Assembly (NCBI GenBank): GCA_009785605.1
Contig: WQVY01000006.1
Coordinates: 1-59,250, forward strand
Length of the DNA stretch: 59,250 nt
From: Defluviitaleaceae bacterium
GTDB taxonomy: Bacteria > Bacillota > Clostridia > Lachnospirales > WQUN01
Direction of reading: 5' to 3'
Shown here one piece after another: positions 33,997 through 41,983 of this stretch. Numbering within the stretch: the first letter of the stretch is position 1; each line of letters starts with the position of its first letter. A program made the translations under genes and the position numbers. Below the pieces are notes generated by a model. The model saw only the letters and a list, made by a program, of their open reading frames with translations, was not told the DNA's origin and ran no database searches.

Positions 33997-36900
33997 TTAG
34001 TTAGCGGTGATTACTGCACTTTGGCCTTGTCTCACGAGGGTGTAGAACTCAGAGTAACCAAACACATTGAACATAAAGCGCAATGGCAGGTAGATGGTTC
34101 CAGCTTCGTGAAGTGGACGTACGGTGCCGTAAGGACCGGTTAGACCGTCAGCCATCATAGCGATGTCAACTTCTGTTGGGATACCGTCTGTCACGATTGT
34201 AGCCCTGTTAGAGTCAGGAGATACAGACACAACTACGGATTGACCAAAGTAGTTAAAACCAGAGATGGTAGCTACGCGGGAAGCCCATGTGATGTTTTCG
34301 GTATCGATACCTGCTGCATAAGCAAATGCACGCATTGATACGAATCCACCTTCATGTTGCATACCTGGAAGCCTACGCCAGATGATTGGGTTTGCTACAC
34401 CTTGGAATGGTACTCCAGTGGTGAAGGTTACGCCATCAAGTGACAATGCACGGCCAAAGCCAGGTGTTTCACCAACATTGTGGTCTACGTTTTCAATCAA
34501 CAGGGTTGCGTATGGCAATGAATGGAATACACCTCTGGTGATGAGGTTTGTACCGGTACGGTTTTGGTTTGCAACCAGGCTATGGTTACGTGCTACTGCG
34601 TTACCGGATACAACCAAGTTGTAGATTTCATCGTAGTATACGATACCAAAGATTTCGTTGGCGTTAAGGGTGATAACACCTGGATACTCTGGTGTGTGGG
34701 CAGCACTGGTTACTGTAAGTTGAAGTACCAATGTTTCGCCACCGGCAGATACTACTCTGTGGTTACGTGCTACGCGTACTTGTAAGCCGCTAGCGTCGTC
34801 TGTAAATACTGTGCCTTCGTTTACAAGGGTGATATCCCAAGGACGTGGAAGCAGTTCTCTACCAACGTAGATCCACAGATGGTCGCCAGTTGCAAGTGCG
34901 CCACCAACGGTTTCGGTGATTACGATGTTGCCCAGTGGTGTACGTGGGATGTTGTTCTCACGGCCAACGAAGTTAACAAGAACTGGTCCGCCTTCGAGTT
35001 CAACTGTGATTGGATCCCATACTTGGGCTATTGTCACTTCTCTATCAGCTTCTGGCAGAAGTGCTACGCCAGCGCCGCTGATGGCTACGTTCAGGTCACT
35101 ACCGAACCTTGCTTCGAATCCAGCTTCAACACTGAGACGGAATTCTACTTGAAGGGTGCGAAGTGCTGTACGGTTTGATGTTAGTTGATGGTAGATAGAC
35201 ACATTGTTGTCACCTGCAAAGCGGGCGTTAATGCTTGTGCCTTGACCTTCAACTGGACGTTGGGCCCATGCGGTCCAACCAAAACCAGGTGCACCTGTTG
35301 GGTACAAGCGATATCTCATTTCCATTACTTGAACGCCTTCTGGGAATTCAAAACGGACTGGATGGCCTGGGCCCAAGTGTAGTGCGTTAGCAACGTTTTC
35401 GATGATGTCAAGTCTTGCAGTGACATTACCTGAACGGTCTGTTTGTGAGAAGAAGTTGGTGCCTACGGTGCTACCACTGCGGATGTTGGATTCACCATAA
35501 GTGTCGGTAGAAAGTCCAGCTACCCTGCGGGTTGCAACGTGAAGAGTTCTGAAGTAAGTGCCAACTGGGTAGTTCCAGTTTTCAAATACGCTTGAACAAG
35601 CATTGTTGGTACAACGGAAGGTGCCTGGGCATGTGTCAAGTAAGCAGAAGCATAGAAGGTTTGTGTTGAGTGTGATGTCTGTTACTTGTTGTCCTTGGCC
35701 GAGTACACACACGTTGCCTGTAGCGCCACCATGTGGGTTGAGCCTACCAACGCGAACGTCGATATTTACAGGACCTGTTGAAGGTGCGCCAGCACCAGCG
35801 TGAAGCACTAGGTTGCGAAGTTGAAGTTGACCAACTAAGTCAGCAATAAGTGCGTCAGAGTTGCTACCAACGTTAGGGATTACAACTACGCGCTCATGAC
35901 GGTTGTTGTCTGGGCGGAAATAGTCGTGTACAAATACGTTGTTGAAGGTACCGTTTGTTAGGAAGTTTGCATTGCCTGTTTGCCAAATTACTCTTGGGTT
36001 TGGTGAATATACCGTTAAGTTGTGGTTATTTACCGGTGACCAGAAGTAGTTTGCAGGTGCAGTCAATCTTACAGCAATATGGTTAGGGAAGCTTGTGCCC
36101 GTTCCATAAGTTACGGCTGAGTTGCCGCGGAAGCCCATAACACGGTTTGTGAGAGTTCTGTTACCCAAGTTGGTTCTAAGAGCACGTGGGCCTACTTCAG
36201 CAATGGTTACATGGCTAAGGTGAGCTACGCTGTCAAAGTAAACAACATCGCCGTAGCGGATATCAATTCCGCGACCTGGAAGGGTAGAAACTCTTGCGTT
36301 AACCAGCATTGGTGCGTTGGCTGGGAAACCGTTGCGTACGATAAGGTGAGAGTCACTGTTGCGTACTCTTTCGAGTGGCATGGTGAAACGCAACCAACCG
36401 TTAAGCAGTTGAGATGGAGCTACTGGGAACTCAAGATGCACATAACCTACACTGTAGCTTTCGCGTACGAATGTCGCGATAGGTGCGTTTGCACCAGACA
36501 GTGATGGAATTTCTACACCTTCGTTGTCAACAGATGTTGTGTTTACAAGAAGGGCAGATGGAGTAACTTGAGCGTGCATTGGAAGCAATTGACGTACGGT
36601 TGTTTGCGGGAAGCGAGCACCTTCGGTTAACTCAACTCTCATGACGATAGAAATACCGCCGCCGCCTTGTTGTGTACGCTGACCTTCACGGATAAGACGG
36701 TTAAGGTCTACGCTTACAGTTACTTCTTCTGCTACACGGCCATAACCCACGCGAATATTTGTATTCAGGTGAGGTATGCCAGAGCCAGATGGTCCACCAA
36801 ACAATGAAGGACGGTTAATGGGGAAATCCAGGCTTATTGGATAACGTACACCTGTTACGGTATCAACAGGTGCTAAGATGCTTGGTGTGGGCGGGTCAAC

Positions 36901-37569
36901 ACTGCGGTCACCAATTAATTGGAAAGCAGTTATGCCAAGCGGCATTTCGGATGGGGTAAGGAATACCAATGGCACGAATACGGGATCCCAACGCCAATAA
37001 GCAACTCCATTCTCAACCCATGAGTCAATAACCCATGCTCCAGCAGGATTTTGCACGTAGCGGAGAACCCAACCGGCGTGAATCCAGACATTGTCTGCAC
37101 TCCAGTGATGGTCTTCGGTACGTGTGCGTATCGGAGTAGCTGATACAGCAGAACGAGACTGATGATCTGTGTCAGGAGCAAAACCTGCAGCCACAGTAGG
37201 TGCAAAAGGTGCTACATAAGGCAAGGCAGATAAGTCTCTTGCTGTTGTTTCGCCAGCAGCAAAAATGTTTTGGGAAACATTTGTGAACAAACGTGACCCG
37301 GTGGGAGTACCTGGGTAGAACGTAACTTCTGTTACTACACTGGCCCCGCTAGTAACGTCTACTTGGCCTACAGGTGCAGAGGTGTGTGTCCAACCAACCC
37401 TATTACCCATAAGAGCACCACCGGCCGCTTCATATTGACGGCGATAAGTGCTTGAGGTTACAAGGTCAGAGACAGTACCCATTCTGGCAGGGTCTTGTGC
37501 AAAGGTTTGTGCTGGGATTAATGAAAGAATCATGATTAAAGCCAGCAATAAAGCGATTTTTCTTTTCAT
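33997..37569 (-). CDS. large exported surface protein with C-terminal stalk domain, possibly S-layer-like
   Basis: A 1190-residue protein. It has the signal peptide MKRKIALLLALIMILSLIPA cleaved near TFAQ, then a long beta-rich body without membrane helices. An unusual Cys cluster lies near residues 625-662 (CVLG, LLCFCLLDTC, CTNNAC). A C-terminal copper-amine-oxidase-like module follows (FVSMRAFAYAAGIDTENITW and IYLPLRFMFNVFGYSEF). Codon choice leans to GGT, GCT, CTT and ATC more than in its neighbours. AAAGGAG precedes the ATG, and the leader is long with at least two promoters. Together these suggest a very abundant envelope protein. S-layer function is an inference; no SLH or CWB2 anchor repeats were seen. 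Confidence 0.78.
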   Translation of the reverse strand: MKRKIALLLALIMILSLIPAQTFAQDPARMGTVSDLVTSSTYRRQYEAAGGALMGNRVGWTHTSAPVGQVDVTSGASVVTEVTFYPGTPTGSRLFTNVSQNIFAAGETTARDLSALPYVAPFAPTVAAGFAPDTDHQSRSAVSATPIRTRTEDHHWSADNVWIHAGWVLRYVQNPAGAWVIDSWVENGVAYWRWDPVFVPLVFLTPSEMPLGITAFQLIGDRSVDPPTPSILAPVDTVTGVRYPISLDFPINRPSLFGGPSGSGIPHLNTNIRVGYGRVAEEVTVSVDLNRLIREGQRTQQGGGGISIVMRVELTEGARFPQTTVRQLLPMHAQVTPSALLVNTTSVDNEGVEIPSLSGANAPIATFVRESYSVGYVHLEFPVAPSQLLNGWLRFTMPLERVRNSDSHLIVRNGFPANAPMLVNARVSTLPGRGIDIRYGDVVYFDSVAHLSHVTIAEVGPRALRTNLGNRTLTNRVMGFRGNSAVTYGTGTSFPNHIAVRLTAPANYFWSPVNNHNLTVYSPNPRVIWQTGNANFLTNGTFNNVFVHDYFRPDNNRHERVVVIPNVGSNSDALIADLVGQLQLRNLVLHAGAGAPSTGPVNIDVRVGRLNPHGGATGNVCVLGQGQQVTDITLNTNLLCFCLLDTCPGTFRCTNNACSSVFENWNYPVGTYFRTLHVATRRVAGLSTDTYGESNIRSGSTVGTNFFSQTDRSGNVTARLDIIENVANALHLGPGHPVRFEFPEGVQVMEMRYRLYPTGAPGFGWTAWAQRPVEGQGTSINARFAGDNNVSIYHQLTSNRTALRTLQVEFRLSVEAGFEARFGSDLNVAISGAGVALLPEADREVTIAQVWDPITVELEGGPVLVNFVGRENNIPRTPLGNIVITETVGGALATGDHLWIYVGRELLPRPWDITLVNEGTVFTDDASGLQVRVARNHRVVSAGGETLVLQLTVTSAAHTPEYPGVITLNANEIFGIVYYDEIYNLVVSGNAVARNHSLVANQNRTGTNLITRGVFHSLPYATLLIENVDHNVGETPGFGRALSLDGVTFTTGVPFQGVANPIIWRRLPGMQHEGGFVSMRAFAYAAGIDTENITWASRVATISGFNYFGQSVVVSVSPDSNRATIVTDGIPTEVDIAMMADGLTGPYGTVRPLHEAGTIYLPLRFMFNVFGYSEFYTLVRQGQSAVITAN

Positions 37570-37850
37570 ACTTTCTCCTTTCCGGTTTTTGAATCGCGTA
37601 ACCGTAACGCATTTTTTGACGAATAATTTTTACGCAGGTTCCGTTTCTTTTACGCTAATATTAAAATATCGCGTGGGTTGCATACCTTGATGTTTATCCT
37701 TTGTATTTTGGGGTAATGCTTTAAAGGTAAATAACCCCGAAACGACGGTAGTTTGGCTGCACACCGCTTGTGTTGCTATGGTGGTAAGGCCGTTTCCCGT
37801 AAAAACCAGTACCTCCTTTCATTTTTTGCGGCAAAGCCGCTTATATTGGT
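37570..37850 (-). promoter_or_regulatory. long 5' leader of surface-protein mRNA with STAB-SD-like element
   Basis: From the promoter at 37851 the leader runs about 275 bases to the ATG. Near its 5' end are a small hairpin (GCGGC-TTT-GCCGC) and then GAAAGGAGGT (37811-37820). No ATG or GTG follows that sequence at usable distance. This mimics the STAB-SD element of Bacillus thuringiensis cry3A, where a bound ribosome blocks 5' decay. The rest shows no riboswitch I recognise and no gene. Confidence 0.5.
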
Positions 37851-37880
37851 AGTATAGCACCGGGATTTTAAAATGGTCAA
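37851..37880 (-). promoter_or_regulatory. proximal promoter of surface-protein gene
   Basis: Read leftward, TTGACC, an 18-base spacer and TATACT match sigma-A at 5/6 and 5/6. Confidence 0.75.
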
Positions 37881-38017
37881 CGCTGTTACACATTTGTTAT
37901 ACGGTTGTAACATTTGGGTAATGCCCGTGTAACATTGTGCGTGCGGTTTATTGTGCGTTTGGCTAAAACAGCAGCTTCGCGCACATCAATACCATTTCAT
38001 TCCCTGCTACCATGAGA

Positions 38018-38046
38018 AATATACCATGGGATTGTGTGGTTTACAA
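38018..38046 (-). promoter_or_regulatory. distal promoter of surface-protein gene
   Basis: Read leftward, TTGTAA, a 17-base spacer and TATATT lie about 167 bases above the proximal promoter. The 37881-38233 stretch has no gene; it contains several TGTAACATT-like repeats. Confidence 0.6.
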
Positions 38047-38233
38047 TACTTTAAGAGAATTGTAACAATCCTGTAATATTTCTTTCTTTAACGCAATAAA
38101 TTGTGTTTAAATGCGCCAAGAATGCGACATGGCTTGGAATGCTATGCTACTTTGTGACTTTCATAGTATTGGGGATTTGGGGAGTTTTATGTATTTATCG
38201 CGATTTGTAATGGGTTTGTAATATTAATAAAAT

Positions 38234-38260
38234 CGCCTTTACCAATAGTATCAAAACCGG
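38234..38260 (+). repeat. interspersed repeat, head portion (copy D)
   Basis: These 27 bases (CGCCTTTACCAAT then GTATCAAAACCGG) match 12906-12932 with a single mismatch. Here it lies just past the 3' end of the leftward CNNM/CorC gene and lacks the ribosome-site half. Confidence 0.55.
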
Positions 38261-38266
38261 GAGTGG

Positions 38267-39544
38267 CTACTCCGGCGCTTCTTCTTCATTGCTTGGCTGT
38301 ACGGTGATAATACACTCCTCTGCGCGGCGTTGGTCGGCCTTGGTTACGGTCACTTGCAGCTTGTCATAAGCAAATGTATCGCCTTCTTCTGGGGTGCGGC
38401 CTAGCTGGTCCATTATCCAGCCGCTTACTGTAGATACTTCAGATTCTTCTTCCATATCAAAATATTCAAACATCTTCTCTATTGCGGCGGCACACAGCAC
38501 CTTGTGGCTGCCGTTTGGCAGTGGAGTAAATTCTTCTATTACTTCGTCGTTTTCGTCCCATATTTCGCCTACTAGCTGCTCTAGTATGTTTTCCATGGTT
38601 ACTATGCCTTCTGTGCCGCCATATTCGTCTGTTACTACGGCCATGTGGCTTTTTTTCTTTTGCAGCAGCTTAAACAGCTCTGTTATCTTGGCGGACATGA
38701 CTGTATATACAGCCGGGGTTATTATGCTGTCTAGGGTCTGGTGGTTGTGGCCTACGCACTTGATAAAGTCACGGATGTGTATTACGCCGGTTATGTTGTC
38801 TATAGACTCGTTGTACACGGGCAACCTGGAATAGCCGCTTTCCATAAATATGGCTGCGGCTTCGTCTATGGTACTGCCTACGGGTATGCCAATAATGTTT
38901 ACCCGTGGGGTTAGTATGTCTTCTGCTTTAAGGTCGTTAAACTCTATGGCATTACTTATTAGTAGCGAGCCTTCTTCGTTGATTGTGCCTTCTTGCTCTG
39001 CTTCTTCTACCATATATAGTAGGGCTTGGTTGCCAAAGCCGCGCTCTGTATCTTCGTCTTCCCTTGTACGGCTCATGAATACGCGGCTCAGGTGAGCTTT
39101 CCATTTTGCCAATATCGCGTTAATGGGCTTGAGGATAGTCATCAAAAAAAGCGCAACAGGGGCGCAGAATATTGCTACGCTTTCTGGCGCTTCTTTGGCC
39201 AAGGCTTTTGGGAAAATATCTGTAAACACTATCACGATAACAGACACCACTATAGTAGAAACAAGCGCACCATGAATGGGAAACAACCGGATAAATAATA
39301 CCGCCGAGACAGTAGCAGTGGTGATAGCCACCAAGTTATTGCATATCAGCATAGTAGAAAGCAGCTCGTCGAAGCGGTCGGTCAACTTAAGGGCCAGGGC
39401 GGCACGCTTGGTCCCGCCATCTACCATACTTTTTAGTCTGGCACGGTTAAGGGCAGAAAAGGCCATCTCTGCCGCACTAAAAAAGGTACCCATTATTAGT
39501 AGCGTTATCAAAAATATTATAGTTCGTATTATATCTGCGTCCAT
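38267..39544 (-). CDS. CNNM/CorC-type (hemolysin-family) transporter
   Basis: A 425-residue membrane protein. An N-terminal DUF21/CNNM domain with about four helices (IFLITLLIMGTFFSAAEMAFSALNRARLKS, VSTIVVSVIVIVFTDIFPKALAKEAPESVA) is followed by a CBS pair at about 205-330 (DILTPRVNIIGIPVGSTIDEAAAIF, THMAVVTDEYGGTEGIVTMENILEQLVGEIWDE). A C-terminal CorC_HlyC domain completes it. Family members export Mg2+ or maintain divalent-cation balance; true haemolysis is doubtful. The ribosome site AAGGAG lies upstream of 39544. It is 78 bases downstream of the reconstituted yunB stop on the same strand, so it may be cotranscribed when yunB is whole. Confidence 0.9.
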   Translation of the reverse strand: MDADIIRTIIFLITLLIMGTFFSAAEMAFSALNRARLKSMVDGGTKRAALALKLTDRFDELLSTMLICNNLVAITTATVSAVLFIRLFPIHGALVSTIVVSVIVIVFTDIFPKALAKEAPESVAIFCAPVALFLMTILKPINAILAKWKAHLSRVFMSRTREDEDTERGFGNQALLYMVEEAEQEGTINEEGSLLISNAIEFNDLKAEDILTPRVNIIGIPVGSTIDEAAAIFMESGYSRLPVYNESIDNITGVIHIRDFIKCVGHNHQTLDSIITPAVYTVMSAKITELFKLLQKKKSHMAVVTDEYGGTEGIVTMENILEQLVGEIWDENDEVIEEFTPLPNGSHKVLCAAAIEKMFEYFDMEEESEVSTVSGWIMDQLGRTPEEGDTFAYDKLQVTVTKADQRRAEECIITVQPSNEEEAPE

Positions 39545-39622
39545 CTGGAGCGGCTCCTTGCTTATATTATGGGTATTATTTTACATGAGTATGGGGTAGT
39601 ATACCTGCTTCTCCTTGGTTTT

Positions 39623-39748
39623 TCAATTAAAACCTAATATTGGCCCATCCATGTTTAAATATGTGTCTGGTACTACGCCGCTTATTATTGTATCTACTAA
39701 TGATACATGGCGGGTGACATGTATTGCGGATGAATGGACTGGGTTGAT
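39623..39748 (-). pseudogene. yunB: yunB 3' part, separated from its 5' part by the recombinase element
   Basis: This frame encodes NPVHSSAIHVTRHVSL and VDTIISGVVPDTYLNMDG, then PILGFN and a TGA at 39623-39625. It is the C-terminal end expected of YunB, where family members read VTTR, then I-I-x-G-x-VPDTYLN. It has no start codon or ribosome site, so it cannot be expressed alone. Joined at the shared ATTAT to the 5' part at 41979-42628, it continues exactly in frame as SEVRII-NPVHSS, with the residue spacing to the VPDTYLN motif that the family shows. Read it as an exon-like segment that awaits excision. Confidence 0.85.
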
Positions 39749-39751
39749 AAT
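39744..39751 (+). other. left attachment site (attL) of the yunB element
   Basis: TTGATAAT here pairs with TTAATAAT at 41976-41983 (7 of 8 identical, with ATAAT exact). Crossing over anywhere in ATAAT restores yunB. The 2-base crossover dinucleotide cannot be fixed more closely. Confidence 0.65.
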
Positions 39752-39773
39752 ATCTGCAAATAACATTGTCCGT

Positions 39774-39797
39774 AAAAGCCTGTCGCCGGGCTTTTTT
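39774..39797 (+). terminator. terminator at the left end of the element
   Basis: AAAAGCC, an 8-base loop and GGCTTTT are followed by more T residues, inside the element just before the recombinase promoter. It would shield the recombinase from outside rightward transcription. Confidence 0.7.
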
Positions 39798-39848
39798 AGG
39801 TTTTAGCGTCATATAATCAAGGTATATCAACGAGTTGGAGCAAGTACA

Positions 39849-41336
39849 ATGAACACAGCAATCTATGTAAGGGTAAGCACAGACGAGCAAGCGCGAGAAG
39901 GTTATAGCATAAGAGCGCAAGAGGAAAAGTTAAGAGCCTATGCGACATTGAAAGACTGGAGCATCTACAACATATATGCAGACGAAGGGATAAGCGGGAA
40001 AGATATAAACGGCAGGCCCGCCATAAAACAGCTAATTGCAGACGTTGCAAGCGGAAAGGTTAAAAATGTATTAGTCTACAAAATTGACCGCTTAACACGT
40101 TCAACAAAAAATTTGATTGAGTTAGTCGAGTTATTTAACGCCAACCGTTGCGCGTTTAACTCCTTGCAAGAGTCTATAGACACTAGTAGCGCAACAGGGC
40201 GTATGTTCCTAAAAATCGTTGGTATTTTCGCGGAGTTTGAGCGCGAAAACTTAGCAGAGCGGGTGCGTCTAGGGTTAGAGCGCAAGGCAAAGGAAGGGTT
40301 TTCGCTAAGCAATTATATTCCGGCATATGGTTATACAAAGATAAACGGCAACAGGATTCTAGAGATAAACAAAACAGAAGCGGCAACCGTGCGGCGCATT
40401 TTTGACATGTATCTGCACGAAAATATAAACTATTCACAAATAACAAAGATACTAAACAGCGAAAACATACATACAAAACGCGCCAGCAAGTGGACTATGA
40501 CAACAATAAGCGGCATGTTATCAAACCCTACCTATATTGGAAAAGTGCGCTATGCCGTAAGGGATTCTTCCCGCTACTTCGAAGTGGATGGGCACCACGA
40601 AGCAATAATTGACGAAACAACTTACTACAAAACACAAGAAAAAATTAAAAGGACAGGGCGCATATCACTTACAAAGCACCCTACAAGTAGTGTATATTTT
40701 TGTGGTGTATTATATTGCTCAATATGCGGCTACAAGTTCACCACAAAATGGAATTACAGAAAAGACGAACACGCCGAAGATGGACGCAAATCCGCTGCAA
40801 ACCCTTCGTACTACTGTAGCGGCATTAAACCAAAAGGATGCACCGCCGGGGCAATATCACATAAGAAAGTTGAGCGGGTATTTGAGCAGTACATTTCCAA
40901 CATACAAGACCTTGCCTTTTTGGGCAGCATGGATGAAGAAAATCCCCAACCATATATAGCAACCGCACCAACCGCTGCCATAGCCGCCGAAATAAAAGAG
41001 ATAGAGGAGAAAACAGAGGAAGTAATGAGACTGTTCATATCCAATACAATAGACCTTACCACCTACCAAGGCATGGTGAAACTAAGCAACAAGCGGCGCA
41101 GCGAACTTGAAGCGCGGCAAGTCTTAACACAAAGTGCACAAAAGAAAAAGGAAGCCATTTTTACCCCTTCCGGCATCAAAGCAAACTTCCGCAAAAACTG
41201 GACAACACTAGACAATGACCAGCGGCAACAGTTTATACAGCGGTATGTTAAGAAAATCATCCTGCATAGCGACAAGTCAAAAGGTGCATATCACAGCGTT
41301 ATTACCATAAATGAGATTGTATTCAATGAGTACTAG
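39849..41336 (+). CDS. large serine recombinase
   Basis: A 495-residue site-specific recombinase. The N-terminal resolvase domain begins MNTAIYVRVSTDEQAREGYS with the catalytic Ser10, followed by LVYKIDRLTRSTKNL and TGRMFLKIVGIFAEFEREN. The Recombinase domain comes next (GYTKINGNRILEINKTEAATVRRIF), then a zinc ribbon with CSIC near 294 and a second Cys pair (CSG, GC) near 325, and a coiled-coil segment at about 375-425. All are expected for a phage- or skin-type integrase that swaps attB/attP without homology. A -10 TATAAT (39812-39817, within CATATAAT, also like a sigma-E -10) lies upstream, with no good -35. GAGTTGGAGC is a weak ribosome site. It is the likely agent of yunB splitting and rejoining. 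Confidence 0.95.
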   Translation: MNTAIYVRVSTDEQAREGYSIRAQEEKLRAYATLKDWSIYNIYADEGISGKDINGRPAIKQLIADVASGKVKNVLVYKIDRLTRSTKNLIELVELFNANRCAFNSLQESIDTSSATGRMFLKIVGIFAEFERENLAERVRLGLERKAKEGFSLSNYIPAYGYTKINGNRILEINKTEAATVRRIFDMYLHENINYSQITKILNSENIHTKRASKWTMTTISGMLSNPTYIGKVRYAVRDSSRYFEVDGHHEAIIDETTYYKTQEKIKRTGRISLTKHPTSSVYFCGVLYCSICGYKFTTKWNYRKDEHAEDGRKSAANPSYYCSGIKPKGCTAGAISHKKVERVFEQYISNIQDLAFLGSMDEENPQPYIATAPTAAIAAEIKEIEEKTEEVMRLFISNTIDLTTYQGMVKLSNKRRSELEARQVLTQSAQKKKEAIFTPSGIKANFRKNWTTLDNDQRQQFIQRYVKKIILHSDKSKGAYHSVITINEIVFNEY

Positions 41337-41382
41337 TGGCATAATACATATGTAAGATTAGACTTGGAAGGAGTAGTTGACA

Positions 41383-41631
41383 ATGGTAGCGATACGTAAA
41401 GATGCGATACGGCAATTAGAGCAAGTACCCGAGGATAAATTACAAGGGGTAATTGAATATATGCGGCTTGTATGCGAGCCGTCCCCACCTTACGACGTGA
41501 CTACAAAAGAAGAATTTTACGAGAAAATTGAAGCAGGCTTAGAGGATATGCAGCAAGGCAATGTTAGACCCTTCAGCGATGTAATGAAGGAAATTAGAAA
41601 CGAGTTGCAACTAAGGATACAAAAGGCATGA
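41383..41631 (+). CDS. RelB/ParD-type antitoxin
   Basis: An 82-residue acidic helical protein (VPEDKLQGVIEYMRLV, KEEFYEKIEAGLEDMQQGNVRPFSDVMKEI). The phrase I-x-x-G-L-x-D-x-x-x-G-N/R-V-x-P-x-x-x-V-M is common in antitoxins paired with ParE/RelE toxins. AAGGAG lies 9 bases before ATG 41383. Its stop overlaps the toxin ATG as ATGA. It should bind and neutralise the toxin and repress the operon. Its place between the recombinase and the attachment site suggests a stabilising module for the element. Confidence 0.82.
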   Translation: MVAIRKDAIRQLEQVPEDKLQGVIEYMRLVCEPSPPYDVTTKEEFYEKIEAGLEDMQQGNVRPFSDVMKEIRNELQLRIQKA

Positions 41632-41939
41632 CCTATAGAGTAGACATATCCTCAAGAGCAGAAAAAGAAATGTGGGAGATAGCGGACTACATTTCTTTTG
41701 AGCTGGACTCACCCAAAGCGGCATATGACTTACTAGACGAGATGGGGCGGCAAATCGACGGCTTAAACCTCATGCCAAAGCGGTTTGCACTGGTTAGTGA
41801 TGTGTTACTAGCACAAAAGGGCATACGGTTTATTCCTATCAAGAATTACAGTGTTTTCTATGTAGTGGACGAGCCGACAAAAATCGTAACCGTTATTAGT
41901 GTCATGTACAGCAAGCGCAAGTGGGCCGTTTTATTATAA
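41628..41939 (+). CDS. ParE/RelE-family toxin
   Basis: A 103-residue protein with the ParE/RelE fold pattern: YRVDISSRAEKEMWEIADYI, SPKAAYDLLDEMGRQIDGL, MPKRFALV, KGIRFIPIKNYSVFYVVDEP and the end VMYSKRKWAVLL. ParE members poison gyrase and RelE members cut mRNA on the ribosome; sequence alone does not decide. It is complete and coupled to the antitoxin. It ends 40 bases before the right attachment core, so loss of the excised circle would leave a cell with decaying antitoxin, a striking arrangement in a terminally differentiating mother cell. Confidence 0.85.
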   Translation: MTYRVDISSRAEKEMWEIADYISFELDSPKAAYDLLDEMGRQIDGLNLMPKRFALVSDVLLAQKGIRFIPIKNYSVFYVVDEPTKIVTVISVMYSKRKWAVLL

Positions 41940-41975
41940 GGTCTGCCGTGTGTATGGTGTATTCCATGTATGAGC

Positions 41976-41983
41976 TTAATAAT
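41976..41983 (+). other. right attachment site (attR) of the yunB element
   Basis: TTAATAAT, partner of 39744-39751. To its right the yunB 5' part begins, read leftward as GTG CGG ATT AT. Confidence 0.65.

Larger units (their letters stand above)
39747..41983 (+). mobile_element. 2.23-kb serine-recombinase element inserted in yunB (skin-like)
   Basis: The element is bounded by the two ATAAT copies (39747-39751 and 41979-41983), and the excised circle would be 2,232 bp. It contains, all rightward, a terminator, a large serine recombinase gene, an antitoxin gene and a toxin gene. These are opposite to yunB. Removal joins both parts of yunB into a 257-codon frame, 256 residues plus stop. The plan (large serine recombinase inside a sporulation gene, precise reconstitution) is that of skin in sigK. 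No separate directionality factor gene is evident. Excision during sporulation is inferred; a recent, inactivating insertion is the alternative. Confidence 0.85.

Noticed and set aside
37570-37850. c-di-GMP riboswitch in the surface-protein leader
   Set aside because: The conserved core and tetraloop-receptor sequences were not found.
39651-39806. Rightward 51-codon ORF before the recombinase
   Set aside because: It is antisense to the yunB 3' part and crosses the attachment core, and it lacks a ribosome site.
39747-41983. Assembly chimera as the cause of the split yunB
   Set aside because: The element is a complete recombinase plus toxin-antitoxin unit, with matching cores at both ends and in-frame rejoining. 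A chimera would not give exact family spacing.
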